NCBI RefSeq assembly: GCF_003008695.1
Contig: NZ_PXZT01000003.1
Location: 189,439 to 253,438 of the forward strand
DNA: 64,000 nt
Direction: 5' to 3'
Source: Trichococcus alkaliphilus
GTDB lineage: Bacteria > Bacillota > Bacilli > Lactobacillales > Aerococcaceae
Under the pieces are notes generated by a model. The model was given only the letters and a program-made list of their open reading frames with translations. It was not told the DNA's origin and did not search any database. Below, piece after piece: positions 8,848 to 15,916 of this stretch. The position numbers were made by a program, and so were the translations under genes. Each line of letters starts with the position of its first letter. The stretch's first letter is position 1.

Positions 8848-9222
8848 ATGTCTGAGCAAGTAACCGTTGAAACATTGAAGGACTTTCTGGAAGCATTCAA
8901 TCGTCACGACCTGGATTCCATCATGAGCTATTTCGCAGATGATTGCATCTTCTATATGCCACGAGGCGCCCGGCCACGAGGTGATCGATACGTCGGAAAA
9001 ACGGAGGTTAGAGCGGGTCTGGCAAGTCGATTCGAGGGTATTCCGGACGTGCATTACGGAAAGGATCAGCATTGGATCTGCGGCAATTTGGGAGTATCGG
9101 AGTGGACTCTCACGGGTACGACTAAATCGGGGCAGCAGCTTGAGGTGCGAGGGGTTGATCTGCTCGAGTTCGCTGGCGGAAAGATCATCCGCAAGGATTC
9201 TTTCTGGAAGATACTGGAGTGA
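8848..9222 (+). CDS. NTF2-like/SnoaL-type protein
   Basis: 124 residues from ATG 8848 (MSEQVTVETLKDFLEAF), with TGGAGG about 8 bases before it. The fold signature is the SnoaL-type cone: an N-terminal helix pair ending in NRHDLDSIMSYFADDCIFYMP, then strands including GVSEWTLTGTT and GGKIIRKDSFWK. The family includes cyclases, isomerases and simple ligand-binding proteins; no specific active site can be named. It stands alone and is followed by a strong terminator. Confidence 0.85.
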   Translation: MSEQVTVETLKDFLEAFNRHDLDSIMSYFADDCIFYMPRGARPRGDRYVGKTEVRAGLASRFEGIPDVHYGKDQHWICGNLGVSEWTLTGTTKSGQQLEVRGVDLLEFAGGKIIRKDSFWKILE

Positions 9223-9257
9223 GGGGCAAGAGTGGAATTCAATGAACGGCAAGCTGG

Positions 9258-9298
9258 AAAAGAAGAGGCTCGGACTTCGGTCCTCGCCTCTTCTTTTT
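9258..9298 (+). terminator. intrinsic terminator after NTF2-like gene
   Basis: Stem AAGAAGAGGC/GCCTCTTCTT with a smaller inner stem (GGAC/GTCC) and a T5 tract on the plus strand. Confidence 0.88.
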
Positions 9299-9580
9299 GG
9301 GTTTATATTCTTTACGTATCAAATTCCCCATTTTTTAGTCCCTCTTCAGTCTGAATCCTTGTAGCAATCTTTGGATTGACCAAAAAAATGCGGCGTTCCC
9401 ATTAATTAACCAAAAACTCTTCCTGCAACAATTTCACTGGGATAATACTATCGTTCTAGTAGCAACCTATGATGTTGTGTGGCCTGATGGGAAAGAATAG
9501 TCTATCGATTCATCAACCAGCAAAAGGGAAAGCACTATCCAAATCAGTACCTTATTTCCGGTTGAAGTGGGGGTAGTTCC
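9299..9580. other. intergenic stretch with no recognised feature
   Basis: AT-rich DNA between the terminator of the NTF2-like gene and the stop of the SDR gene. I see no gene, convincing hairpin or repeat. Confidence 0.4.
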
Positions 9581-10369
9581 TTAAATCAGCCTGTTGTTAC
9601 GAAAGCCGGCCGTTAGAAAACGCCAAGTAGCCTTTCTTTTTGTCAGCCAAGCGATTTGAGCGTCATTCCTGGTGTTTCTGAGTATTCTTGGTATTAAAAA
9701 CGTTGCGACTGTACCCGGTTTATCGGCCAATATATTGAATATCTTTCTGAACTTCTCATCTGCGATGACCTGAGACTGCTGGCCGTTAGGCATTTTTGTG
9801 ATAAAATCCGTCAGCACCATCCCCGGAGATAACCTCCCTGCTATTACATCCGTACCCTCCAGTTCCAGGGCCATCCCTTTCATAAAATACGTTAATGCGT
9901 GCTTGGTAGTGCCGTACAATATTGTTTTTTTCTGGGTCATGTTGTTTGAACCAAGGCCCTCCATGCTATATATCGCGCCTTTCCCCTGTTTTAGCATTCC
10001 CGTTGCAGCAATCTGTGAACCGTATATCATACCAATAAGATTGGTCTTGATAATATTTTCGGTATCTGTTTCGCCCGTTTCCCACGCAAATATGTGAGGC
10101 GTATTTTCCCCCGCGTTATTGATCCATATATTTATCTCGCCCCATTGTGCCAAAGAATCATCCCAAAGTTTTTGCAGATTTGCTTTCTCTTGGACATTGC
10201 ATGAGACATAGATGTACTTCCCCTCAAACGGCGACAGTTCCCTTTGCATTGCTGCCGTGAGTGCTTCACCTCTCCCGGACAACGTAACATTACACCCGGC
10301 ACGCAGAAACTCGTTTGCCATAGAAAAACCAATGCCACGAGTACTACCCGTTATCACAATATTTCTCAT
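9581..10369 (-). CDS. short-chain dehydrogenase/reductase
   Basis: 262 residues with classical SDR motifs: TGSTRGIG (residues 7-14, cofactor binding), NNAG (about 89-92), an active-site serine in YSMEGLGS and the catalytic YxxxK in YGTTKHA. The C-terminus is arginine rich and somewhat unusual (WRFLTAGFRNNRLI). An NAD(P)-dependent oxidoreductase of unknown substrate. AGGGAGG stands 6 bases before the ATG. It is downstream of the CPBP gene on the same strand with a 128-base gap. Confidence 0.92.
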   Translation of the reverse strand: MRNIVITGSTRGIGFSMANEFLRAGCNVTLSGRGEALTAAMQRELSPFEGKYIYVSCNVQEKANLQKLWDDSLAQWGEINIWINNAGENTPHIFAWETGETDTENIIKTNLIGMIYGSQIAATGMLKQGKGAIYSMEGLGSNNMTQKKTILYGTTKHALTYFMKGMALELEGTDVIAGRLSPGMVLTDFITKMPNGQQSQVIADEKFRKIFNILADKPGTVATFLIPRILRNTRNDAQIAWLTKRKATWRFLTAGFRNNRLI

Positions 10370-10497
10370 AAAAAACCTCCCTATTCATCTCCCACCTACT
10401 CATGGGGCTAAGACCAGATCATTCCTTCAGGCGGAAGTCTTCTATCGGGTTGAAGATAAAACGGCATCTTAATCATATTTGTATGATGCTTATAACC

Positions 10498-11253
10498 TTA
10501 ACCCGAATACACAGAAATAATAAAGCTAACCGTCGATAATAAATTACACAAACAATGAAATACAATGGATATGTATATATTTTCCTTCTTCCATACAATC
10601 CATGCAGCAGGAAAAAATATAGAAATTCTGAATAAGTTGTTGAACGGAAGCCAAAAATGATATAACGAAAACAGTATCGTGATTATAAACGGTGCAAAAT
10701 TGCCATATCTACTTATTTTAGAAGTAAGGAAGCCTCTAAAAAACAGTTCTTCTACAATGGGACCCACGATAACATTAAGAATAAAATACCCGACGCAGGT
10801 CAACAGCAAAATATCCCTTGGATACTGTTGAAAGGATTCAATATTATTCCAATCAAAATATACAGGCATACTTTGTGTAAGCTTATTTGAAATCGGAGCA
10901 AACAAGCTGTTTTCTAATGGTGCTACCGTTACAGACATAATTCCTGCAAAAGCAAACAAAAAAGATCCGTATAGGAATATTTTCCACCAACTCATTTTCT
11001 TATAATTGGTAAATGCACTGCTTAAGGAATACCTGCCGTATTCTTTTTTACTCGCATTTAAAACTATACCTATTTCAAATGGAAATAAAATGAAGGTAGC
11101 ACAAATATAAAAAAGTAAAAGTGATGGAATGGCAGGCTTCAGACCTCCTATGACAATATACACAACAGTCAATATTGAAGAAGGAATAAAAATCAGGCAC
11201 AGTATCTTTTGCAAACTCATTTCTTTATGCACATTTTTTTGATAAGTTGTCAT
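10498..11253 (-). CDS. CPBP-family intramembrane protease (second copy)
   Basis: 251 residues with about seven membrane segments and CPBP motifs VEELFFRGFL (EE...R), LFSLYHFW (histidine) and SIVFHCLCN (HxxxN). It is only distantly similar to the one at 4673-5575. The gene is visibly richer in A+T than the housekeeping genes nearby, which suggests transfer. GTGAGGTGACCT precedes the ATG. Possible roles are membrane protein processing or peptide-bacteriocin immunity; not decided by the sequence. Confidence 0.9.
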   Translation of the reverse strand: MTTYQKNVHKEMSLQKILCLIFIPSSILTVVYIVIGGLKPAIPSLLLFYICATFILFPFEIGIVLNASKKEYGRYSLSSAFTNYKKMSWWKIFLYGSFLFAFAGIMSVTVAPLENSLFAPISNKLTQSMPVYFDWNNIESFQQYPRDILLLTCVGYFILNVIVGPIVEELFFRGFLTSKISRYGNFAPFIITILFSLYHFWLPFNNLFRISIFFPAAWIVWKKENIYISIVFHCLCNLLSTVSFIISVYSG

Positions 11254-11335
11254 AGGTCACCTCACATTATTATTTCATCCTGGACTTTAGATGACCACCC
11301 AATACACTCAGATGGCGATAGGAAGCAATAAAATT

Positions 11336-11530
11336 TAGCCGCAGAGATCAATACTACTGTCTCAATGTGCAGTATCTGCGGGAACAAGCCCATCGGCTCT
11401 GGAAGCTGCATAAGCTGTATCCGCCTTCGTGGAATAACTGAAGGTCGCGTGCCAATGTAGCTGGGTTGCACGATGCGATCAGGGGCTATGCCCAAAGCCG
11501 CTTTGATAAACGATTTCGGTCCTTCACAAT
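11336..11530 (-). pseudogene. decayed partial copy of the rlmD 3' end
   Basis: The minus-strand reading contains fragments that match the RlmD C-terminus next door: FIKAALGIAPDRIV against FIEAALEIAPKRIV, and GLFPQILHIETVV against DLFPQTLHVESVV. DNA alignment shows an 11-base loss that removes the catalytic YVSCNP segment and a later 2-base gain that restores the frame. The open frame 11262-11612 is therefore a remnant, not a gene. It sits directly downstream of intact rlmD, on the same strand. Confidence 0.8.
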
Positions 11531-11583
11531 CATTATAGACCCTTGGGATGGCCATCGCTAAGCGCGACATCTTTTTGGACGCA

Positions 11584-11640
11584 CAAAAAGCCGCAAGACC
11601 CGTCACATTCATGACAGTCCTTGCGGCTTTCTAATTTTTT
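11584..11640 (-). terminator. rlmD terminator
   Basis: Stem AAAGCCGCAAG/CTTGCGGCTTT (11620-11630 with 11587-11597), with a small inner GTCA/TGAC stem and T5 on the minus strand. The same element is found at 6235-6297. Confidence 0.85.
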
Positions 11641-11644
11641 CTAT

Positions 11645-13027
11645 TTATTTATTGCGTGTCAACGCCACGACTGATTCCACATGCAGTGTTTGTGGGAACA
11701 GATCCACTGGTTGGATGCTGCCTACGCTGTAGCCGCCTTCGTGGAATAATTGTAGATCGCGTGCCATAGTAGCTGGGTTGCAGCTGACGTAGACGATGCG
11801 CTTAGGAGCGATTTCCAAAGCAGCTTCGATGAAGGCCGGTTCCAAGCCTTTGCGTGGAGGATCGACAACCAAGACATCTGCTTTGACGCCTTCAGCAGCC
11901 CATTTCGGCATTACTTCTTCGGCAGCGCCGGTTTCGAAGGTAATGTTTTCGATGTTGTTTGCTGCTGCATTCATTTCGGCCATTTTCACGGCATCGGGAA
12001 CGACTTCCATCGCATAAACGTGTTTCGCTTTTTCAGCCAATGACAAGGAGATCGTTCCGATTCCGCAATAAGCATCGATGACGGTTTCTTCGCCTGTCAA
12101 TTGTGCAGCTTCGATTGCCAATTTATAAAGTTTTTCCGTTTGGATCGGGTTCACTTGATAGAATGAGCGCGAAGAGATGGCAAATGTATGGCCCATCAGT
12201 TTGTCGTGATAAACGTCTTCACCGTGCAGGACGATGGTTTCGTCACCCAGGATGACATTGTTTTGTTTCGGGTTCACGTTTTGGACGATGCTGACCACTT
12301 CCGGTAAAGCCTCCAAGATAGCTGGAATGATTTTACTTTGCGGGAACAGTTTCGCCGTACGCGTCACCAGGACTACCATCATTTCGCCTGTGTAATAACC
12401 GCGGCGGATCATGATGTGACGGATATTTCCGGTATGTTTCTTCTCGTCGTATGCTTTCACATTGAATTCTTGCAGAATGTCACGGACTTTTACGATGGCT
12501 TCATCGATTTTTGGATCCTGGATCTGGAAGTTTTCCATCGGGATCAGTTCATGGGTGTTGGTACGGAAAAATCCGGTAACCAATTTTCCGTCTTTTTGAC
12601 GTACTGGGATCTGTGCTTTGTTGCGGTATCCCCATGGATTTTCCATTCCGATTGTCGGTTTGACTTCGACTTCAGGCATTTTGGCAATGCGTTTCATCAC
12701 TTGTTCGACGTTGTTCTTTTTGAAAGCCAATTGGGCAGAGTAACGCAGATTCTGCAATGGCATCGTACCAACGCGTGTTCCTTTAACATCGCGTGTCGGA
12801 ATACGGTCAGGAGAACTGCTCAGTCTTTCCTCAATGCGGGCGAATCCAAAAGATTTGCCGACTTTCGTCACTTTGATGGTGGCCCGTTCACCCGGTAGTC
12901 CATCCGCTACAAATAATGGATAACCCTCAACTTTTGCGACACCCATACCTTCTGACGTTAAGTCCTCAAATGTTACAGTCATCTTCTCATTTTTTATTAC
13001 CGGTGCTACCGTATATTGTTTTTTCAT
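11645..13027 (-). CDS. rlmD: 23S rRNA (uracil-C5) methyltransferase, RumA/RlmCD family
   Basis: 460 residues: an N-terminal TRAM domain (about 14-72), a central RNA-binding part and a SAM methylase domain with DAYCGIGTISLSLA (SAM loop), VDPPRKGLEP and the catalytic YVSCNPATMARD. The family makes 5-methyluridine at 23S rRNA U1939 and, in Bacillus, also U747. The four-cysteine Fe-S motif that many family members have after the TRAM domain is absent here: the matching place reads KGTRVGTMPLQNLRY with no cysteine. The start MKKQYTVAP has a modest ribosome site (GAGGAGTACAC). Confidence 0.95.
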   Translation of the reverse strand: MKKQYTVAPVIKNEKMTVTFEDLTSEGMGVAKVEGYPLFVADGLPGERATIKVTKVGKSFGFARIEERLSSSPDRIPTRDVKGTRVGTMPLQNLRYSAQLAFKKNNVEQVMKRIAKMPEVEVKPTIGMENPWGYRNKAQIPVRQKDGKLVTGFFRTNTHELIPMENFQIQDPKIDEAIVKVRDILQEFNVKAYDEKKHTGNIRHIMIRRGYYTGEMMVVLVTRTAKLFPQSKIIPAILEALPEVVSIVQNVNPKQNNVILGDETIVLHGEDVYHDKLMGHTFAISSRSFYQVNPIQTEKLYKLAIEAAQLTGEETVIDAYCGIGTISLSLAEKAKHVYAMEVVPDAVKMAEMNAAANNIENITFETGAAEEVMPKWAAEGVKADVLVVDPPRKGLEPAFIEAALEIAPKRIVYVSCNPATMARDLQLFHEGGYSVGSIQPVDLFPQTLHVESVVALTRNK

Positions 13028-13245
13028 GTGTACTCCTCAGTTCATAATTTTTCATTCGGTTCATTATACCAAAAAAGAAGGCGACTCGATACAGCAAGCC
13101 CATTTGTTTGGAAAAAATAAGTACTTTCTCATAATATCGCCTGATGCGGCGCGGCTTATCGATAGGAAGTTTCGCTCGCATTCAGTATAATAGAAGTATA
13201 TAGACTAGTTACTGACGGGTACAGGAAGAAAGCGAGGATGACAAA

Positions 13246-13644
13246 ATGAGCGGACAACGGATTATTCCCTTTTTGACGTTACCGGGGACTGCAGAAGCAG
13301 CGATGCACTTTTATGTTTCCATTTTCCCGAATTCCAGCGTGACCTCCCTCACCAAAATCGATGAGGATGAACACGGTGAAGGCGGCCGCGTGATTAATGA
13401 GCAGTTTGTTTTGAATGGACAGGAAGTCATGGCGATGGACATGGAAGAGGATTTCTTGCCGGATATGACTTGGGCCGTTTCCCTCTACGTGGACTGCGAA
13501 GATGAAGCCAGCTTCGACAACTACTTTGATTCGTTATCCGCGGATGGCGTTGTGATGATGGGACCTGAAGCGGTCGGCGAATTACGCGCGGTAGCTTGGG
13601 TGACCGACCAATTCGGCGTCACCTGGCAATTGGTTTGGAAATAA
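13246..13644 (+). CDS. VOC-family protein (PhnB/YjdN-like)
   Basis: 132 residues with the typical opening IIPFLTLPGTAEAAMHFYVSIFPNS, a glyoxalase-like beta-alpha-beta unit, and the closing VAWVTDQFGVTWQLVWK, which is the PhnB-like (3-demethylubiquinone methyltransferase-like) subgroup. The function of this subgroup is unknown. CGAGGATGACAAA precedes the ATG. A TATAAT at 13186-13191 is a plausible -10 box. Confidence 0.9.
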   Translation: MSGQRIIPFLTLPGTAEAAMHFYVSIFPNSSVTSLTKIDEDEHGEGGRVINEQFVLNGQEVMAMDMEEDFLPDMTWAVSLYVDCEDEASFDNYFDSLSADGVVMMGPEAVGELRAVAWVTDQFGVTWQLVWK

Positions 13645-13647
13645 TAC

Positions 13648-13689
13648 GAATGGGCTGCTCCAGTTTTTTGGGGGCAGCCCATTCTTTTT
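13648..13689 (+). terminator. terminator after VOC gene
   Basis: 11-bp stem GAATGGGCTGC/GCAGCCCATTC (13648-13658 with 13674-13684) followed by T5. Confidence 0.88.
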
Positions 13690-13690
13690 G

Positions 13691-13775
13691 ATTATCGGAC
13701 TAACTCGGGCGGTCTCGCTTGCCGGTTGTCCGATTCTTTATAGTTATTGGACAAACTCGGGCGGATTCGCCTGCT
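13691..13775. repeat. two copies of a 52-bp repeat between convergent genes
   Basis: The block around ATCGGACTAACTCGGGCGG recurs 52 bases later as ATTGGACAAACTCGGGCGG, each followed by a CTCGC/TTCGC element. The first copy can fold through TCGGAC/GTCCGA (13695-13700 with 13728-13733). It is a different family from the repeats at 15577-15732. Confidence 0.6.
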
Positions 13776-14184
13776 ATTCTTCTGCTAAAAGCGCTGGCAA
13801 GTCGGCTACGGTGTCCAGATTGACGGATCCGACCGCTTTGCCATTCTCCAGCCTGATTAAGAGCGGAACAAACTGGACGCCGTAGGTATCCAGCACCTCG
13901 TCATAGTTGGCATCATTGACGCGCTTTTTCGTGTTGTAGTAATAAGCGGTCTGCCCAGTTTCCGTCAATTTTTCCTCCAGTATCGGACGGAATTCCTTGC
14001 AGTAAGGGCAATTATCGAAGCCGAAATAGAGGTAAGCCACATCCTGCGCGACCACTTCTTCGTATTCCGTCTCATTGTTGATAGCCACGATAGGTGAACT
14101 CTCCTCTTTCCCGCAGGCCACAAGCAGCATCAGCAGGCCGCTCAAAAATAATAAGGACAAAAATCTCTTCTGTTTTTTCGGCAT
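13774..14184 (-). CDS. thioredoxin-like lipoprotein
   Basis: 136 residues from ATG 14184 (MPKKQKRFLS), with AAAGGGGAT before it. A lysine-rich start, a hydrophobic stretch and a lipobox LVAC make it a surface lipoprotein. The mature part is a thioredoxin fold with active site CPYC in FDNCPYCKEF and a cis-proline in FVPLL. It resembles the PedC/bacteriocin-transport accessory and YneN-like proteins. It is probably a membrane-anchored thiol-disulphide oxidoreductase acting outside the cell. Confidence 0.88.
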   Translation of the reverse strand: MPKKQKRFLSLLFLSGLLMLLVACGKEESSPIVAINNETEYEEVVAQDVAYLYFGFDNCPYCKEFRPILEEKLTETGQTAYYYNTKKRVNDANYDEVLDTYGVQFVPLLIRLENGKAVGSVNLDTVADLPALLAEE

Positions 14185-14230
14185 ACGGCAGATCCCCTTT
14201 CGTGTGAAAGCTTCTTTTTTCCAGTATAAC

Positions 14231-14283
14231 AAAAAATGCCCGATAGCTCTCGTCATAACACCGAGAGACCGGGCATTCTTTCT
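14231..14283 (-). terminator. dagK terminator
   Basis: Stem ATGCCCG/CGGGCAT with inner CTCTCG/CGAGAG and T6 on the minus strand. It lies between dagK and the lipoprotein gene on the same strand. Confidence 0.85.
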
Positions 14284-14294
14284 ATTTTTAGTCC

Positions 14295-15326
14295 TTAGTT
14301 CTTGCCGTCGTATGGCAAACGTTTGTCATTCACTTCATCCGGGTGCAAAGTTTCAACTTCCTTCATGAAGCCTGTGCCGGCACCTTCCAGAATGCCTTCA
14401 TCGACTTCTTCGATTGGATCAGCGTAATCGGAAGTGTTGCCGATGATTTTGATGTGCTGCTGGTGGTTCGTGAATGTAGTCGGTGCATCACCGCCGTACT
14501 CACCATCCAAGTTGATCATCAAACGCGAACCATCCATGGATTCTGCTTTCACAAAGCTGGTATGTGTGTAAAGGACGTTCGAATTTTCCAGATGTCTGCC
14601 CCCGTTCAACACTTGGGCCAACAGTTGCAGGATTTCGAAGATGTTCGCTGTCTTCACGACAAAAAGCGTGAACTTGCCATCCCCCAAAACGATGTTCGGA
14701 TCGATCGTCTCAAAGCCGCCTACCGAGTTGGTCAAGGCTACGAAAAACATGGAAGCCATGCCGTCGTATACGCCGTCTTCATACTCGATGCGCATGTGCA
14801 TCGGTTTGAGCTGCGGGATTTTTTCGGCGCCTTTCACCAGATAGGCAAGGTAGCCAAAAATGGTCTTCAGCTTCGCAGGGACGTCGTAGGTCAAATCCGT
14901 CAGATAGCCGCCTGCTGCGATATTTATGAAATAAGTGCCATTCGATTGACCGATATCCATCGGGATGACATTTCCGTCAGCGATGACGCGGGCTGCATCC
15001 AATAGGTTCGAGCGCGGAATCTTCAAAGCACGGGCATAGTCATTTGTGGTCCCTGCAGGTATGATGCCGACTGTCGGTCTGTGGTCCAATCCGGCGATGC
15101 CGTTGACGACTTCGTTTACGGTACCGTCTCCGCCTGCTGCAACAATCAGGTCGAATCCGGCCAAAGCGGCACGTTCCGCTTCTTTTGTTGCGGAAAGGGG
15201 TTCTGGTGTCGTGGCATAGGCACTGGCCTCATAGCCTGCTTCTTCCAATATTTGAAGGATGTCAATCATGCTTTTTTTCAGCATTTCTCTTCCGGAAGTA
15301 GGATTGTAAATTACTCTTGCTCTCAT
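14295..15326 (-). CDS. dagK: diacylglycerol kinase (lipid kinase)
   Basis: 343 residues from ATG 15326 (MRARVIYNPTSG), picked because TGAGGA lies 7 bases upstream; the longer frame to 15368 has no ribosome site. The DagK catalytic motifs are present: YNPTSGRE, AAGGDGTVNEVVNG (nucleotide site) and IPAGTTNDYARAL. It phosphorylates diacylglycerol released when phosphatidylglycerol donates glycerol phosphate to lipoteichoic acid, so it supports the ltaS gene product in this window. Cytoplasmic face of the membrane, no membrane segment. Confidence 0.94.
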   Translation of the reverse strand: MRARVIYNPTSGREMLKKSMIDILQILEEAGYEASAYATTPEPLSATKEAERAALAGFDLIVAAGGDGTVNEVVNGIAGLDHRPTVGIIPAGTTNDYARALKIPRSNLLDAARVIADGNVIPMDIGQSNGTYFINIAAGGYLTDLTYDVPAKLKTIFGYLAYLVKGAEKIPQLKPMHMRIEYEDGVYDGMASMFFVALTNSVGGFETIDPNIVLGDGKFTLFVVKTANIFEILQLLAQVLNGGRHLENSNVLYTHTSFVKAESMDGSRLMINLDGEYGGDAPTTFTNHQQHIKIIGNTSDYADPIEEVDEGILEGAGTGFMKEVETLHPDEVNDKRLPYDGKN

Positions 15327-15576
15327 TCTTTTCCTCATCTTTCTAGGCTCATCTGTTATGTAGGTCACAATTGATCTTTTCTTGTCAAACCACTCAATTA
15401 ATGATTATATCACCTAAATCATAATAATACTAATTGTTGAACTGGAAAAAGATAGGTTTATTGCGATTTTTTTTAGAGTTTATTATTTCAGAAAAAAAGC
15501 CTGTTTTGTGTTTTGCACTGAACCGGAAACTTTTCGCAGAAGCTCAAGCAGATACAAAGGATCGATTTCCTGGTGT

Positions 15577-15732
15577 GGCTGGTCTCGCCGGGAATTGCGG
15601 GCATTTCGCATCCCGATTTCCCGGTGAACACTGTCTCACCGGGAATTGCGGGCATTTTGTATCCCGATTTCCCGGTGAACACTGTCTCGCCGGGAATCCG
15701 AAGCCTATTTCTTGCCGATTTCCCGGCGAGCT
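15577..15732. repeat. tandem 51-bp palindromic repeats
   Basis: Three units with a period of exactly 51 bases (GTCTC at 15582, 15633 and 15684). Each unit folds into a hairpin TCRCCGGGAA/TTCCCGGYGA with an inner GGG/CCC pair. The last unit is diverged. Since 51 is a multiple of three, chance open frames run through both strands, with repeated SPGIAGI and DFPVNTV; they have no ribosome site and I do not take them as genes. Confidence 0.8.
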
Positions 15733-15750
15733 CCATTTTGATTGGAAGTG

Positions 15751-15780
15751 AAAAAAACCAACCTCCCGAAGGAAGTTGGC
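15751..15780 (-). terminator. intrinsic terminator after gatCAB and its 3' element
   Basis: Stem CCAACTTCC/GGAGGTTGG (one mismatch) around TTCG, followed by T7 on the minus strand. It lies 28 bases past the structured element that follows gatB. Confidence 0.85.
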
Positions 15781-15807
15781 TGGAATGTGTGCAACGCAAA
15801 CGCGTTC

Positions 15808-15909
15808 TGAATCCCAGTAATCTCCGCCTAAGCTGAAAACCCCATCGCGACTAAAACCGGGTCGCGTTGGGGTTTTCCTCTTAGTGCTCGATTCCTAAAG
15901 CGGGATTCA
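15808..15909 (-). ncRNA. structured 3'-UTR element, copy A (after gatB)
   Basis: It begins 8 bases after the gatB stop codon. Helices: P1 TGAATCCC/GGGATTCA (15902-15909 with 15808-15815); P2 AGGAATC/GATTACT with one mismatch; an internal loop GAGCA opposite GGCGGA; P3 CTAAG/CTTAG; P4 GAAAACCCC/GGGGTTTTC continuing into CGCGAC/GTCGCG. The same architecture is found after the CBS-ACT gene (29813-29917) with different helix sequences but kept pairing. It has no T tract of its own, and a separate terminator follows, so it is not simply a terminator. Confidence 0.6.
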
Positions 15910-15916
15910 TCACGCT

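Noticed and set aside
11262-11612. A 116-residue hypothetical protein
   Set aside because: DNA alignment shows it is a frameshifted remnant of the rlmD end plus the rlmD terminator; the start codon lies inside the terminator hairpin.
15577-15732. CRISPR-like array
   Set aside because: The units are contiguous 51-bp palindromes without unique spacers, and there are no cas genes.
15434-15836. Repeat-containing frames on both strands (SPGIAGI and IPGETVFTGKSG repeats)
   Set aside because: They arise because the 51-bp palindromic unit is a multiple of three. No ribosome site, and similar frames on both strands.
15835-15877. A simple bidirectional terminator after gatB
   Set aside because: The GAAAACCCC/GGGGTTTTC stem could act this way, but the matching place in the liv copy has a different stem without T tract, and a true terminator follows each element. 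I read it as part of the larger structure.
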